Source: Rhododendron vialii (Eukaryota > Streptophyta > Magnoliopsida > Ericales > Ericaceae). From it: a DNA stretch of 64,000 bases. Shown here one piece after another: positions 23,705-36,100 of this stretch. The notes under the pieces are model-generated. The model ran no database searches, had not been told where the DNA came from, and saw only the letters and a program-made list of their open reading frames with translations. Position 1 is the stretch's first letter. Each line of letters starts with the position of its first letter. Both the position numbers and the translations under genes were made by a program. Where the stretch lies: positions 39,601,001 through 39,665,000 of the forward strand of contig NC_080557.1 in the NCBI RefSeq assembly GCF_030253575.1, given 5' to 3'.

Positions 23705-26700
23705 TCAATATCCATATCCACCATGTTGCTGCTGCTGCTGGTTTCCATAGTACTCATCTCCTTGTGGCATGAACCCATTGTCCTTGCTTTCATTGTTGTA
23801 GTTGGAACCATCGGTATTAGTATTATTAGCTTGTTCTGCCTGTTCCCTTTCCCTGTTCCACTGTTCAATTTTAGCACGTCTCTCTTCACTTCCTTCCCTA
23901 ACTGGACTCCGGTTCCTTCTTTCCCCTGGGCTCCTGCTCCGACCTTTACTATGGCCAGGGCTAGTGGTCCTGCGCCGCCTGCTACTACTCTCATAGTGGT
24001 AATCCCTCTCATCATACCTTCTACTGTGCCCACGACTTCCATGAGTGCGCTCGTCATCATAACTGCGATGCCTATAGGGACTTCGGCTTCGGCTTCGGCT
24101 CCGACTGGGGCTGTGCCTTCGGCGATACCTCCCAAACAACTGGCGTCTCAACTCTCTATTAAACATTAGGAGTAAGCGGACTCAGTTTACAAACAAAATC
24201 AGGCTGCACATCTGCAATACCATGCAACAATACAGAGGCCCAAAGCACCCATCAAGTTCCCTTACCTGCCGATCCTTTTCAGATGCATGAAGTTGCAATA
24301 CCCGCCACGATTGCAGGCATTCTCCTCATATTGCCTACATGTGGCTTCACGAAAATCAGTCACTGGTGAGAAGTCAACAATTATGGGCCGACCTGACAGT
24401 ACACAACAATATGCATAGTATTTTAAAAGAAAAATTGATGTTGTAGTACGTTAACTTGTACAGAAAAACAAATAATGGCTGAAACAAAGGAACACCACCC
24501 TACCATCCAAAATGACACAGATCGAAATAACTAAGGGGAGAACAAATTACCAGCGTAATATCTTCCAGTCAGATTTTTTAGGGCATTTGAGGCATGTTCT
24601 TCCTCCCTAAACTGAACATACACATTACCCACCTGCCAATACAACATGGGGTGAATTCATATTAGATCACACAATAAAAAACACAGGAAATGAACAAGAA
24701 CAACTATGAATACATCAAGATTGACATGTACTTACCATGTGGTCAGCCAGGTTGTCACAAACATTTAGGCTCTCAATCTCCCCATATTTGTTCAGTTCCT
24801 CAAACAGGTCTTCATAAAAATCCTACATTTTTTTCACGCTCAGTCAAATTTAAAAAGATTCACCAGATTGCATGTCACAAGACTACTGCACATAAGAACT
24901 GTGATAACCTTCTCAGCAGGCTCAACACCATACACTTTTACCCTAAATTAGATTCGGAAAGGTATTGATGAAAAAAACATCAACCACAGCCCAAAGAAAG
25001 AGGATCACATTTCAAAACCACTACAGAACATACAAAACAGAGATAAACACCAATAGAACCAATAAACAAGAAGATAGCCGTTCAGATTGCAAAATAAGCT
25101 TCTCCCTTTTAAGAGGATGGCCTGCAGATCAGGCACTTATTGCATATGATATTACAGAGTGTTATTAGCGTGTGCATGGATTACATTAGCATAAGTAGTT
25201 ACATATGTTCCAGAGCAAAATAGAAACCATAACCGATGAACGCAGTGCGTTTTGAGCCTTTGGCTATAAAGTTTCAGGAATTTTAAGTCATGAATCATGA
25301 TGCAATCAATATTTTGGCCTGAAAAAATCCTATTTCATCAAAGACCCATATAAACAACTCCAAAAACCCTACATATGCAGTTTGAAAAAAACAAAAGTAA
25401 CTATTTTAGACAGGAATAGTAATGAACTCCAATTGTCGAACAGAGGCAGAGAGCAATAAAGAATAATATAAGAGCATCTCCAACACAATCCTCTGGCTTA
25501 AAGCATCAAAATAACATTTTCCAATAAAAAAACCAAAGGTTAGAGGGAAAAACTCCTATCACACTCTTTATTTTGGAAACTAAACCATTTCCTAATTTCT
25601 CCCCAAAAAAATTAACCTAGTCTTGAATTCATTTAATACTACTCTTATTTTGAAGGTACCGTGAATATCTAAAGCATCAAAAGTTTTCGAGTATCTTAAG
25701 CTATGAACTCCCATACTCATAGTTGTCAAATTGAGAATCGAAAAGGCCCATTTGCGAATTGTGAATCAAATCAAATCATGAATCGTTCTGATTCGGCCAA
25801 AATCTTGAAAATGCATAAAAAAATGTAGATTTCAAGTTTGAATAATTAAAAGTATCGTTTCATAAGATAAATAGATGCTCTAGTGACACTAGTTAAAAAG
25901 AAGTTTATTATACTCGGTTTTTTGTTTTGTTTTTTTAACGGACTTTTATATACTAATGTACACCCCACTTGCTGGTGATATAAATTATATACACACCACT
26001 AACAAGTATAATATGTAATATGCACAGTTGCACACCGCTAACTAGTGTATATAATATATAATATACACTCCACTAACTAATATAATATATAATATGCACA
26101 CCACTAACTAGCGTACACCCCAGTAGTAAAGATATCAAAAGTCAGTACCCTCACCGATGCGGATCAAAAAAAAAAAAAAAAAGTACCCTCACCGACTGGA
26201 ACGAGATGCAATTCAAACATCCATGTCGATGTCGAAAACTTCGAAGGAGCTCGAAGCTTCTCTACGAGGGCTCTGGTCTTCGTGTTCTTCGATGTTAGGG
26301 TTCTCTCCAGGTCAGACAAGAAATTCCAACCCCTTGCCTCCCATAAATTTAAGGTATTTTGTGATTTATGTGCAGAAACCCAGCCCAACCCGCCGGAAAA
26401 CCCACTCATTCGAAAACAAGGTGAATCGTATGATTCTCATGATTCACCTCACGATTCACCGATTCAAAAAACGATTCTTCGATTCTCTCTTCGATTCTTA
26501 CCTATTTGCGATTCATATAATCGATCTGAATCGTTTTATACCTGAATCAAACCGAATCGTACGATTCGAACGATTTCAATAACTATGCCCATACTATAAG
26601 AAAGAGTCACAATAGAAATTTTGTTATTCACACAAAGGTTACGTACTTGAAATACAAACCAATCAGCCAAAATCAAACCAACTAACCACAAATTGAATAC

Positions 26701-27589
26701 ACCCTTATTCATGAAGAACACAGGAATGAAAATGCAAGTTTCCTACAATTGAAAATTGGGTCGAGTTTGCCTTCTAAATTGATGAAATAGAGGAGAGGCG
26801 GAGTTGCTCTAAGAGTCAGGGATACTCAAACTCTTCTACACTAATTACAGAGTGCAATTAACCAACCGCAAACCCTAATAGATCTACAACAGTTACAAAT
26901 TGAAAACCATACCCACCACAAGAACAAACCAATTTTCAAAAATTACACCAACTAACCACGAACCGAATAGATCATTAGTCATGCAAAACAAATGAATTCA
27001 AGTGTATCTAATATCCAATATCATTATAAGGGAACACCCCTTTGGCTCACACTTATTTCCCGAACTACCCCTTTACCCAAGAACTCCCACCCAAATTTCT
27101 TCTCGCCTCTTTTCTGCATTGACATTCCAATTTTTATTACATGCATTGCCAGAATTAACAAACAAACAAACAATTAAAGGTCCAACACACCACTATAAGC
27201 TCCAAAAATATCTAACATGACAAATAACCGATCGAGAGAATCGATCTGGTGTGGGATTGCACTCCTTCAACTCCTCCCAACTAAACAAAGCAGAAAGGAA
27301 AAGGCCCTCTAAAAAAATCCAACCCAAATTTCTATTCTCCTCTTTTCTACTTCTTACATTCCAATTTTTATTACACGATTTGCACAATTGCACACGCACA
27401 TCGCGAGAATTGACCAACAATAAAAGGTCCAACACACCACTCTAAGCTCCAAAAATACCTAACATGCCAAATAATCAATCCGGCGTAGGATTGCAGTCCA
27501 TCAACTCCCAACTAAACAAAGCGGAAAGGAAAAGACTCTTAATTCAGAACCATAGCCTATCTTCCTGCTGAAAGTGTACATAAACAATT

Positions 27590-27657
<68 letters not shown>

Positions 27658-27900
27658 AGAGACCTCGAAGTGCTCCTGCATTTTACGGGGGTCGATGGGG
27701 TGGCCCTGAGCGTCGACACCGGGGGTGATCATATCGGGGCGCTGGTACATGTTGGAGAGCAAGAGGGTGGGGCTGACCGAGGGCTTGGTGTGGAGCCTGG
27801 AGCAGCGATCGCCATGCCTACATGCCCCGATCTTGAAGTAGAATGGGCAGTTCACCCTGTCCTTCTCCGTCCCAAAGATCGACGCCAAGTGCTCCGCCAT
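23705..27900 (-). CDS. U2AF35: Splicing factor U2AF small subunit (U2AF35)
   Basis: Exons 27664-27900, 24736-24822, 24551-24632, 24266-24392 and 23705-24155 join in phase to 327 residues, all GT-AG. It starts [20 protein letters not shown]. Zinc finger 1 is C18-X8-C27-X5-C33-X3-H37; a U2AF-homology RRM follows (about 40-145, [26 protein letters not shown]); zinc finger 2 spans about 153-173 ([19 protein letters not shown]). An RS domain comes next ([17 protein letters not shown]) and the tail is Gln/Gly-rich. With U2AF65 it recognises the AG at 3' splice sites in the nucleus. The full-length form and intact motifs indicate a working gene. Intron 1 is 2.8 kb and carries a hAT-like element, a 247-bp tandem duplication and a TA/GA microsatellite next to its donor. 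The first ATG (27900) matches the family start. Confidence 0.96.
25718..26587. mobile_element. Non-autonomous hAT-like element in U2AF35 intron 1
   Basis: CCCATACT at 25710-25717 is repeated exactly at 26588-26595. Just inside, the ends are inverted: left CATAGTTGTCAAATTGAGAA, right (reverse complement) CATAGTTATTGAAATCG. An 8-bp duplication with CATAG ends fits the hAT superfamily. The 870-bp interior includes degenerate ACTAACTAGTGTACACC-like repeats (about 25950-26125), a non-repetitive GC-richer stretch (about 26190-26420), and many GATTCG-type motifs. No transposase was seen. Confidence 0.75.
27085..27540. repeat. Tandem duplication, 247-bp period, in U2AF35 intron 1
   Basis: Blocks containing CATTCCAATTTTTATTACA, AGGTCCAACACACCACT and AACTAAACAAAGC occur twice, 247 bp apart (for example GGTCCAACACACCACT at 27179 and 27426). 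The copies differ by scattered substitutions and small indels, so the duplication is not recent. Confidence 0.8.
27591..27660. repeat. Compound (TA)n(GA)n microsatellite
   Basis: About 35 bp of TA followed by about 35 bp of GA. On the transcribed (minus) strand it reads as a CT run then TA run beginning right behind the 5' splice site of U2AF35 intron 1 (exon ends 27664). Confidence 0.97.
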
Positions 27901-28171
27901 TCGAAAACCAGACACCTCTCTCTCTCTAGAATGGAATGCTCTAGAAGAAGTCTCTCTCTCTGTGTCTACTCTGTCTAGGGTTTTGTTTCTGAGGTCGAAG
28001 GCGATATGGACACGTGAGAAGGAGGGAGAGGTTATTATTATTATTATAGCGATAATGAAGATCGACGGCTGAGAGTGAATGAAGGAGCCGTTAGATCCAA
28101 CGGCAGTTAGCCTATGGTAGGTTTTGTATAATAATTTATATATATAAAACTTGTACAGTGTTTATTAAGCA

Positions 28172-28254
28172 GGTGGTTTGCCCGAGAGGTTAAGGGGGAA
28201 GACTTAAGATCTTCTGCACATAAGTGCGCGTGGGTTCGAACCCCACAGCCACCA
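28172..28254 (+). tRNA. tRNA-Leu (anticodon UAA)
   Basis: An 83-nt cloverleaf. The acceptor stem GGTGGTT pairs with AGCCACC over 7 positions, with discriminator A. The D-arm is CCCGAGAGGTTAAGGGG. The anticodon arm GAAGA-CTTAAGA-TCTTC gives anticodon TAA in a 7-nt loop. A long variable arm (TGCAC ATAA GTGCG) is as expected for type II leucine tRNAs, and the T-arm is GTGGG-TTCGAAC-CCCAC. A and B internal promoter boxes are present and TTTT follows at 28271. There is no intron. Nuclear type, with no encoded CCA needed (the following bases are ACT). Confidence 0.94.
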
Positions 28255-28270
28255 ACTCAGTGGCAACTCC

Positions 28271-28274
28271 TTTT
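28271..28274 (+). terminator. Pol III terminator of the tRNA-Leu gene
   Basis: TTTT 17 nt downstream of the tRNA 3' end, the usual RNA polymerase III stop signal. Confidence 0.7.
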
Positions 28275-29114
28275 ATATTCGTATGCATTTTTTTATGTCT
28301 TTATCCACGTCGAAAAATAAAGTTAATTTTTCGGTTTTTTTTCAGAACCCGGTTTCGGTCGGTTTCAGTTCTGGAAAAAGAAAAAAGTTAATTTTCAATT
28401 CGGTCTTGGGTGGCTGGATATTGAAGTGAACTGTACTGAAATTAAATGGACCGACTAGGATCGAACCGACTATATAAACCTAGTTTATATCTTACAATAT
28501 GGTATATTCATCTATTTGTTTTTTAATCTCGATTGTCTGTTCATCTATTTGGGGCATTTGGTCCGCTGTCAATTTTTATATTTGGCACAACTACGACCCA
28601 TTTCAAGCAGACCGAATCTCCGACTGTACTGACCCCATCTCAAACCGATCGAATCCAAACTAAAATCACCCCAGTTATTGTGTGTATGTACATTCTACTA
28701 CACACGTAAAAAGGAAAATCACATCATTTCATGTGAATAGAAACAGAATATGGAGAGAGTAATAAAAAGAGAGCAGAGCGCGAGATATTTTTTGGAATTA
28801 GAAAATTCTGTAGTGCAAGGACCTATAAGGAGCACATGAGTCATCGATTTTGACAATGAATGGTTGGATATAATCCGAGGTTCTACAAATTCTACCCGTC
28901 CATTGTTTGGATGAAAATTTAAACCTTTCATTATCGAGATGAACGGCCAAATTAAACACGGAAGATGCACTACAGCACCCGGGTCCTATTTTTTGACCCT
29001 CACTTTAAGCTGAAGCTAAACAAATTGGTCGGTTGCTTGGAAGAAAACCATCCGACCAATTCTTTCGTTCTTTGGGTATACCGACAAACTTATTTGCCAT
29101 TCCAATTCCTCATA

Positions 29115-29527
29115 GGCTCCGTTTGTTTCGATGTAAAATGTTTTTCATATAAAATAGTTTTTTAAAAAATAAATTTTAAATTTTTATTTTCCAGTGTTTG
29201 GTTAACACTCGAAAAATATTTTCAAAAATCAACAAAATAGTGTAGAGAGAGGAGGCTTAAACGGTGGAGAGATTTGTGAATATTGGAATTGAATGTGAAT
29301 CAGGACTGACAATCGAGAAAACTGAGCAGTGAGAATTGCAATAGGAGGTAGCGAATTCATCATTTCGGAAAATAACTTATGAAGTATTTAAGGGTAAATC
29401 ATTTTTCTCCAATTAATGAAAAATGTTTTATAGATAAAATGTTTTCCTCATTTTTTACACAATCAAACACCAAAAAATAGGTAAAACATTTTACCGAAAA
29501 ATATTTTACGTCCAAACAAACGGAGCC
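29115..29527. mobile_element. MITE with GGCTCCGTTTGTTT termini
   Basis: Left end GGCTCCGTTTGTTTCGATGTAAAAT is closely matched by the reverse complement of the right end (ending CGGAGCC at 29527), with further inverted similarity around AAAATGTTTT. Length is 413 bp and the interior is non-coding. Flanks do not show a clear target duplication, so the superfamily is not assigned. Confidence 0.7.
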
Positions 29528-29729
29528 TTACTTTCGTCTCAAAATCATGATGAGTACACGTTGAAATTAACTTTGTGCTAATTAGAAAATATGGAGGTTG
29601 TGTTTGGAAAATATGAAGGGGAAGAAGAAAAAGGAGGAAGAGGAAGGAAAAGGAACCGAGGGTTAAATTATTTGTTTCGTCATCAGAAAGAAAAGAAAGT
29701 AGAAAGAGAACTATTTGCCCTTGTTTTGT

Positions 29730-30240
29730 AAATTTTTTTTTTTTAATCACCAAAGAAAGATTTCTATGTCATTAATAAAAATGATTCAAAACAAAAACCT
29801 TATAGTGATACACCAGAAAGCATCATGCACAAACGGTAGTATCTCATCTGTCACTAGAGCCTCACATTTTAAAATTAAAATTAAAATTAAAAAAAATACA
29901 CTTAAAAGTTGGTAAGGCACCAACAAATCCAAAAAGAACCCAGCCCAAACAAGTGGACTAGCCTCATTACACCCAAACTTAACAGCAACAGCCCAAAACA
30001 AAAGCCCACCTGCAAAAGAAAAAACCCTAAAGCCTAGCCAAACTAACAGGTCCACCGGACCGCCGCCGCTGCCATCACAGTCCCAAAAACCACTGGAAAG
30101 CAGCCCCCAAACTCCAGCCAAACCGCAGACCTCCAACTGCCGCCATCCAAACGCCCACAACCACAACCCAACCTCCATCAGCAGCCACCAAAGCCAAAAA
30201 TCAGCTATGCACACTTGCACCCACATCCAAACATACTAGA
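29730..30240 (-). mobile_element. LINE-like retrotransposon 3' tail
   Basis: On the minus strand the sequence runs through TTAATGACATAGAAATCTTTC and TTTGGTGATT into a run of twelve A at about 29739-29750. This 3' end resembles plant L1-type LINEs. No reverse transcriptase frame is left, so it would be a 5'-truncated copy. The 5' limit is a guess. Confidence 0.4.
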
Positions 30241-30710
30241 GCATAAAGTACAGCCACAGATCGGAGCAGCAATGGCAACGCCGGAGAGGAGGACCGCAAT
30301 AACCAGAGGCTGCATGGATCCCCTCGCCGGATAAAAAGGAAGAAAAAATATGAAAAATATGAAAGATTTCATTCTGCAGGATAAAAATATGAAAAATTGA
30401 TACCCTGAATGAACAAAGAAAAAAAGGAAGAAAAAATGAGAAGAAAAAGCCTAAGATTATGTGCTCTAATTTAGTTTGGAAATTCCTAGCAACATTTATG
30501 GAAGATTTCATTCCAATAAGCGAAGGCGGACATTCAAAATCATTAGCATCCACAAATGCAAAATTTCGAATGGTTATATTGAATCTCAATAGAAAAAGAA
30601 TCTCTCTCTGTCAAACCCGGTTTCCTATATATAATCTTGATCTTTCTGGCACTGGGGAGACAAGGTTGGAAAAGAACAGGAGCAAAAATAGTTGTGAATC
30701 AAACATATAG

Positions 30711-33700
30711 TCATTCAACTTCATCTAAATGTCCGAAAAGATCTTGCCAGTGGGAAGCTGATTCTTCAGGAGTCCGAAAAGACCAGATGTGGGGTTTAGC
30801 TTTCTCGCGATTTTCCAGGATTTCCTGCATTCAGAAGAACCACTAGTTAATCGCCACAGAGAAAAGTCTGCATATAACATATCCTGAATTTGAAGGCAAA
30901 ATGACCTTCTCCCTTATTGTCCTTGTTCGAAAGGTACAATCTCAAGCTGTAAGGCATAATATTGCAAGCTCATGACAACACAAAAAATAGTTACCGCTAA
31001 GAAAGAAACTGCTGCTGTTTCCCCAGAGAAACAGAAAACACGGCAAATCTTAGTCACCAAAATAGTTGATTATTTTCACCAATGGACTGTTGGAGATTGG
31101 CCATTTGACTCACATTCAATGGGATAAGATAAATCAGAGATACACAAATTAGTTTCAAAGATCAGCTATCAACTTGGAGGATTTGTGGATTGGTGGCTCG
31201 GAGTTTATCACGTTGGATTTTGTGGGAGACCTCCCTTGGACTAATCCCATTCCTCCCCTCTTCCCCTATGAATGTACTGGTAATCAGATTTTGTATAAGG
31301 TGTGCAGAAAATAGAGAGAATCTGAGTGAGGTGAGGATTGAGTGAAACATTGTAATCTCCCCTTCTGAATCTGAAATACCCTGCCCCGTGGATGTACCCG
31401 TTTCTTTCGGGAACCACGTGAAAGTTGTTGTCTCTGTGTTCAATTGGGTTTGTGTGTTTTGGTTTGGATCCTATGGCAAAAACATTGACCAACCCTAGTT
31501 CCCGGTAGCAGTCCAGTTGATTGTTAGATATTTCTTTCCTGACAAACTTTAGCCAAAGTGAAAGAAGAAAATACCGCCCAATAATTTGAACTGTTTTAGC
31601 ATTCAGAAAAAACTATGATGCAAGTTAACATGATTCTCCATGCACTGAAAAAAAAATTAAGAGTGTACACATCTTTATAGTATCGGAGTCTTTGGAAGAG
31701 TGTACACATCTCTAAAACTACACTAAATGTATCCTCTTAGGTGAATTACTATTGCTTATAATGAGGTTTTCATACGAATTTGTTTCTGTTGTTATGATTG
31801 TTAACAGATCCAATTTGAAATTAAATGGCAATGAATGGAGACCCATATAAGCTTCATTCTGGTTCGGAAGGAGTGATTTACTGATGTGAGACGAGCTTAA
31901 CACTCATGCAGATACACTAACTGTATCCTCTTAGGGGTATTATTATTGCTTATGATGAGGTCTGCATAAGAATAGTTTTTGTTAGTTATAGTTGGAAACG
32001 CATTCAATGTGAAACTACATGGCAATGAATGGAGGCTCCTACAAGCTTCATACTAGTTCGGAAGGTGTGATTTACTGATGTGAGACAACTCAAACAAGCT
32101 TAACACTCATGCAAACCCACTTGCATGTGGAGAGCAAACAAAGGACGGACCACTATGGAGCAAAGTGCACTTACAGCACACAAAAGTGATTGTTGCATGA
32201 ATCTATGAAAGGTCTAGCTGATAAAACATCCTACTCGGAACCAATTGGTGAGTGGCCACGAGTGAGGACATCTACAAGGTTCAAAACATCCATATATTAG
32301 TTTGAGAGGTGCTTATTTACTGAATGTTTAACAAGGTCCAGCAACAGAAAAAGCTCATTAAAAACTTCAAACAACCGTCTCAACAATTATATGAAACTTC
32401 ATTCAAAACTACTGTCGATGTCACCAGACATCCTTAAAATATGTGAAGGCCACCTTCAGCTTGTAAATAGATCTTTTAGAGAGGCAAGAATTGTGGAAGA
32501 ATTGCACTTCACAAATGAGGAATAAAGGCAAAAATTCAATCAACTTGTTTAAGGATGAAAGTGGAGAGGGAAACTGGGTGAAGTTTCAAAGGAAAGGGAG
32601 TGGGTAGGGTTTGAATCCTACCATCAATCAAAGACTAAATAAAATCAGCACAGAAATAGATACAAATTTTTTGTCCTTTAGAATGACAAAAAGGGTAAAA
32701 GGAGGATGATTCCAGCTTTGCATTTAGTTTGTAAATTGATAAGAGATCATCAAGAAAGTAACTGCCAATGGACCACCTTTATCCCCAGAGTAATTAAAAA
32801 ACAGCTTCAGACTCTAGTCCATCCAAACACTGGTTCTAGAGCTCAGGGACATAGTCATTAGTAGTTTTCTCAATTACAATAGAGATAAAGAAACAATCCT
32901 TCGAGTTCTTAAACATTAAGGACATACCTCTACTTCAGATGATTGTTTTGTTTTCAGACTTAAGCAGTCAACGAGAGCAGTCCATTTCTGAGAACAGTTG
33001 TCGAGGACACCAACTCGATAATACTGCTGCATCTGGTGGACTGGAGCTGACAAAACATTGAACACCATTAGTTTAACAAATGACAATCAAAAAGTATTGA
33101 AGGCACTGAAGAAGGAAAGTAAAGTTCCAAAGGCGAACATTAAGAGAGTCAAATCACAGAAGGTAATGCAACCCCAAAGTGAACCTGTATTGCCTCCCCC
33201 GTTCCACTAAGGTTCTTATTTTTAAGTACTTATTTTCCGCTTTACGAGACAGGTCATTCTCTCACAATACATCACCTTTAATTCAAAAAATAAGTACTTA
33301 TTTGAAAAATAAGAAATTATTTTAGTAAGTGGAACACTCTTTGTTTATTTACTTTTTCCTTCTGAGATTTGGTAGTGGACAATCCTCGACGATGTTGGTG
33401 AATGAACATAAATGCTGAGGAGACAAAAAATGAACAAAAAAAAACCTACTTGTGCAGAATTTCCAATTCTTCTACGTAAGCTTCTTTGTTTCAATGACAA
33501 TGTATATCTTCCTCAATCCCTTCTTTGTACAAAGATCAACCTATAAGTGACAATAACATTCCACACTGGCATTTAAGTCCACAACTTGCAATCTTTAGCC
33601 TATTCTTCAAGCTTACATCATGGCATTTCCCTATCCAGCTTGTTTGAACCTTACCCTACTATTGGGAGTGAATGATTCTTAGTTTTTTTTCTGTGCTCTT

Positions 33701-34413
33701 TCATTCTTATGCATCGCAGGGACGTTGTGTCAACTATTGCTCTAATAAAATGGTAACCCTATCCTTGCCGGAAGAATTTAATGCTTCTTTTAAAGAAAAC
33801 ACAACGGAGACACGTGCGAAAATAAGCCAGGCATAAAACCTTTAAACAGATAACAATCTCTAAAACCGGGAGAAACAGCAGGTGTCCTGCTCTCAGTATT
33901 GTTAAGCAAGTTCGATCACATGAATGTCCACCAGCTACTTCTCTCAGACCTAGCTTAAGCATTAGCATTTCACAATATGTACTGACTTTCTAATTCTTGT
34001 ACTACCTATCACATGCCACGGATCAACCGAAATTTCAAGCACAACCACATAAAGCCTCAAGCTTTACAGATAACTGTACAAAAACTCATGGATGAAATTT
34101 CATCAGTAAGAACTTAAAATGACAACTGCAGCTTAATTGAGTCATTCGACAATACAATACAAATCCTAAACCATCAATTTGCGCTTTGAATGGATTGATA
34201 GATCAGGCGAGAGGGAAATTAGGTTGAGTTTTTTGAGTTTCGGAGATCAACCTGATAAAGAGTTACGATTACGGGGCACGAGGAGAAACAATGAAGGAAA
34301 AAGAAATTGGGAGAGAGAGGAGACGTACAATAGCAAAACCAGAGAGCATCGATGCATTTGGTGCAGGATAAGCGCCGCCGAGGGACGGAGACTTCTTCCT
34401 TCTCCGAATTCAT
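30711..34413 (-). CDS. DUF3128 family twin-CX9C protein
   Basis: Exons 34329-34413, 32928-33046 and 30711-30824 (GT-AG, phases agree) encode 105 residues, starting MNSEKEEVSVPRRRLSC and ending DLFGHLDEVE. Two cysteine pairs have exactly nine residues between them: C17/C27 and C46/C56, with an aromatic-rich turn (SPVHQMQQYYRVG) between. This is the twin-CX9C hairpin found in many proteins of the mitochondrial intermembrane space that are oxidised by the Mia40 relay. The sequence also resembles plant DUF3128 proteins (related to animal C22orf39/PANTS). The C-terminal part (KAKPHIWSFRTPEESASHW) is plant-specific as far as I know. Function is unproven. Both introns are long for a 105-residue protein (2.1 and 1.3 kb) and contain repeats. 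Confidence 0.82.
31719..32116. repeat. Tandem duplication, about 200-bp unit, in DUF3128 gene intron 2
   Basis: Two head-to-tail copies, 31719-31914 and 31915-32116, share ACACTAA-TGTATCCTCTTAG, TGGCAATGAATGGAG and GTGATTTACTGATGTGAGAC, with roughly 80% identity by eye. Non-coding. Confidence 0.82.
33201..33335. mobile_element. Short MITE, family shared with 46565-46705
   Basis: 135 bp with inverted ends GTTCCACTAAGG / CCTTACT..GTGGAAC-like and palindromic AAATAAGTACTTATTT inside. A second, diverged copy in the same orientation lies at 46565-46705 (shared GGTTCTTATTTTT, CTCTCA-AATACATCA, AAATAAGT-CTTATTTGAAAAATA). It lies in DUF3128 intron 1. Confidence 0.7.
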
Positions 34414-34418
34414 GTCCC

Positions 34419-34464
34419 CTCTCTCGCTCTCTCTCTCTCTCTCTCTCGCTCTCTCCCTCCCTCT
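34419..34464. repeat. (CT)n microsatellite in the DUF3128 5' UTR
   Basis: A CT-rich run just upstream of the ATG at 34413; on the transcribed strand it is a GA run in the leader, a common feature of plant 5' UTRs. Confidence 0.9.
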
Positions 34465-34465
34465 G

Positions 34466-36100
34466 GTGCAAGTATTCAGGAGTAAGGAAAATAATTCAAT
34501 GCAACCTTAGCCCACAGCCTAGATTCTAATACGCCGCCCAGATCCTAACACGTGGTTGTTTTGATTGGTTTGTTCCACCACGTCAGCGCGCGAAAACATT
34601 TCTTTCCACCGCCGCCATTCTAGACTCCACCGTGCGTTTGTTGTTATAAGTTGAACGGTTTATTTTGTAGGGCCTATAGAATAAAATATTCATGCAAAAA
34701 TTTAGTTTGATCGCACATTGATAATAAGTATATCAAAAGTTGAATTTTAGTTTATTAGATGGGCGGTCTGATTATGTCAAGTTAAACTGTCAATGACCAT
34801 CCATTTTACAAACCAAAATTCAAATTTTGATACACTTGCGATGCTAGATCAATCTAATTTTTAAAATAAATACGCTACGCTCGGGCCGTACAAGATAAAC
34901 AGTTCAGATCACCAACAGATGCACGGTGGGCATGAAATAACGGTGGTGGAAAACCCATAGTTTCTGCGACCGATGGAAAAAATTTAATCTCTTTTTCTGA
35001 TACCATTAAGCTAAAACATCTAGCCTGTTACACAATCCTCCATAATCTCCTCCACTCACGATCCAAAATATAGTAGTTTGGGATGGTTTTTATAACAAAA
35101 ATGCTAGACACATCACTTATTAGAGGCACATCAACCATATTCCTCTCACATATAGGTATTCAATGGGACCCACTTGTATATGAAAGGGGTGTAATTGATG
35201 TGCCTCCAAGGTGACGTGCCCTTTTTATAAATATTTTCACACTCCCGATTTAGATCTCGCGTATAAAAATTGCACTTAGTCACCAGGTGCAGCCATTTGT
35301 CAAATTTTAAAATCTGTGGTGTTGCCACATGTATGAAATTAATGAAACAAATCTGATCCATTTATCAAATTCATAGTATTGTCTCAAGCACCATACTCAA
35401 GATATACTCCTACATAGAATTATCCAATCACTCCATCAAATTAAACAATTGTCTTCTTCACATCAACAACATTTGCTCGCTCTACATTGAAGTGAAAGAA
35501 AGACATAACTGAAGGGCATCAAAATGAAAGAAAAACAAACTCTCAGCTGTCTAAACAAATACTTCCACCAAAAATGTTTCCTATACACTCTGAAAACATT
35601 AACTAAACAGGTGAAGTTTTAAACATTGAACTATCCTTCCCATCCACAAAGAAAATAACTTACCTTGCAAAGAAATTTCCTAACAAATGAAGTTGTACAA
35701 TGGGTCCAACATTAAAGTTAGGAAATGCTGGATCCCTGTTTGGTACATCTAACACTAATACAACCAACTTTACATTAGATTACATCTCTGTTTGCCAAAA
35801 AAACATTTCAATGATTATAGGTTAATTTATCGGACGTTACTAGACATCTTCATGCTCCACACCACGTATACTCGGGCTTCGCATCAGTCCAGATCAATGG
35901 TATTCTGTCCCTGGCTCCCCGCCAAATTCCACATGCTTGCTTCTCCCGATAGATGAAGAATGCAACTTCATGCACTCTCTCAATATGAAGAGCTACCATT
36001 TTGTTGTTGTATCCAAGATCTTGATTTGAACAGCAATTGGAGCAAAACCCTCAACCCCACCAAGTAGTTGCAAAAAATATCTGCTCTGACTTCCCCCAGT
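34466..36100. other. Spacer between the DUF3128 gene start and the RAD5A-like 3' end
   Basis: Contains the presumed DUF3128 promoter (34466 to about 34700) and RAD5A-like 3' untranslated sequence (about 35830-36100). The middle is AT-rich, with no exon or element recognised. Confidence 0.45.

Larger units (their letters stand above)
28275..30710. other. Intergenic region with transposon remnants
   Basis: No host gene exon was recognised. The region holds a MITE (29115-29527), a minus-strand LINE-like tail with a poly(A) run (about 29730-30240), and the 3' flank of the DUF3128 gene. The long Trp/Leu-rich frame read opposite 29786-30226 is an artefact of the LINE-like sequence. Confidence 0.5.

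Noticed and set aside
29786-30226. 146-residue Trp/Leu-rich frame
   Set aside because: Biased composition from a GT-rich transposon tail running into an A run; no motif.
31090-31520. Possible solo LTR in DUF3128 gene intron 2 (begins TGTTGGAG)
   Set aside because: I could not find a matching CA end with a target duplication, and the frames inside show no retroviral motif.
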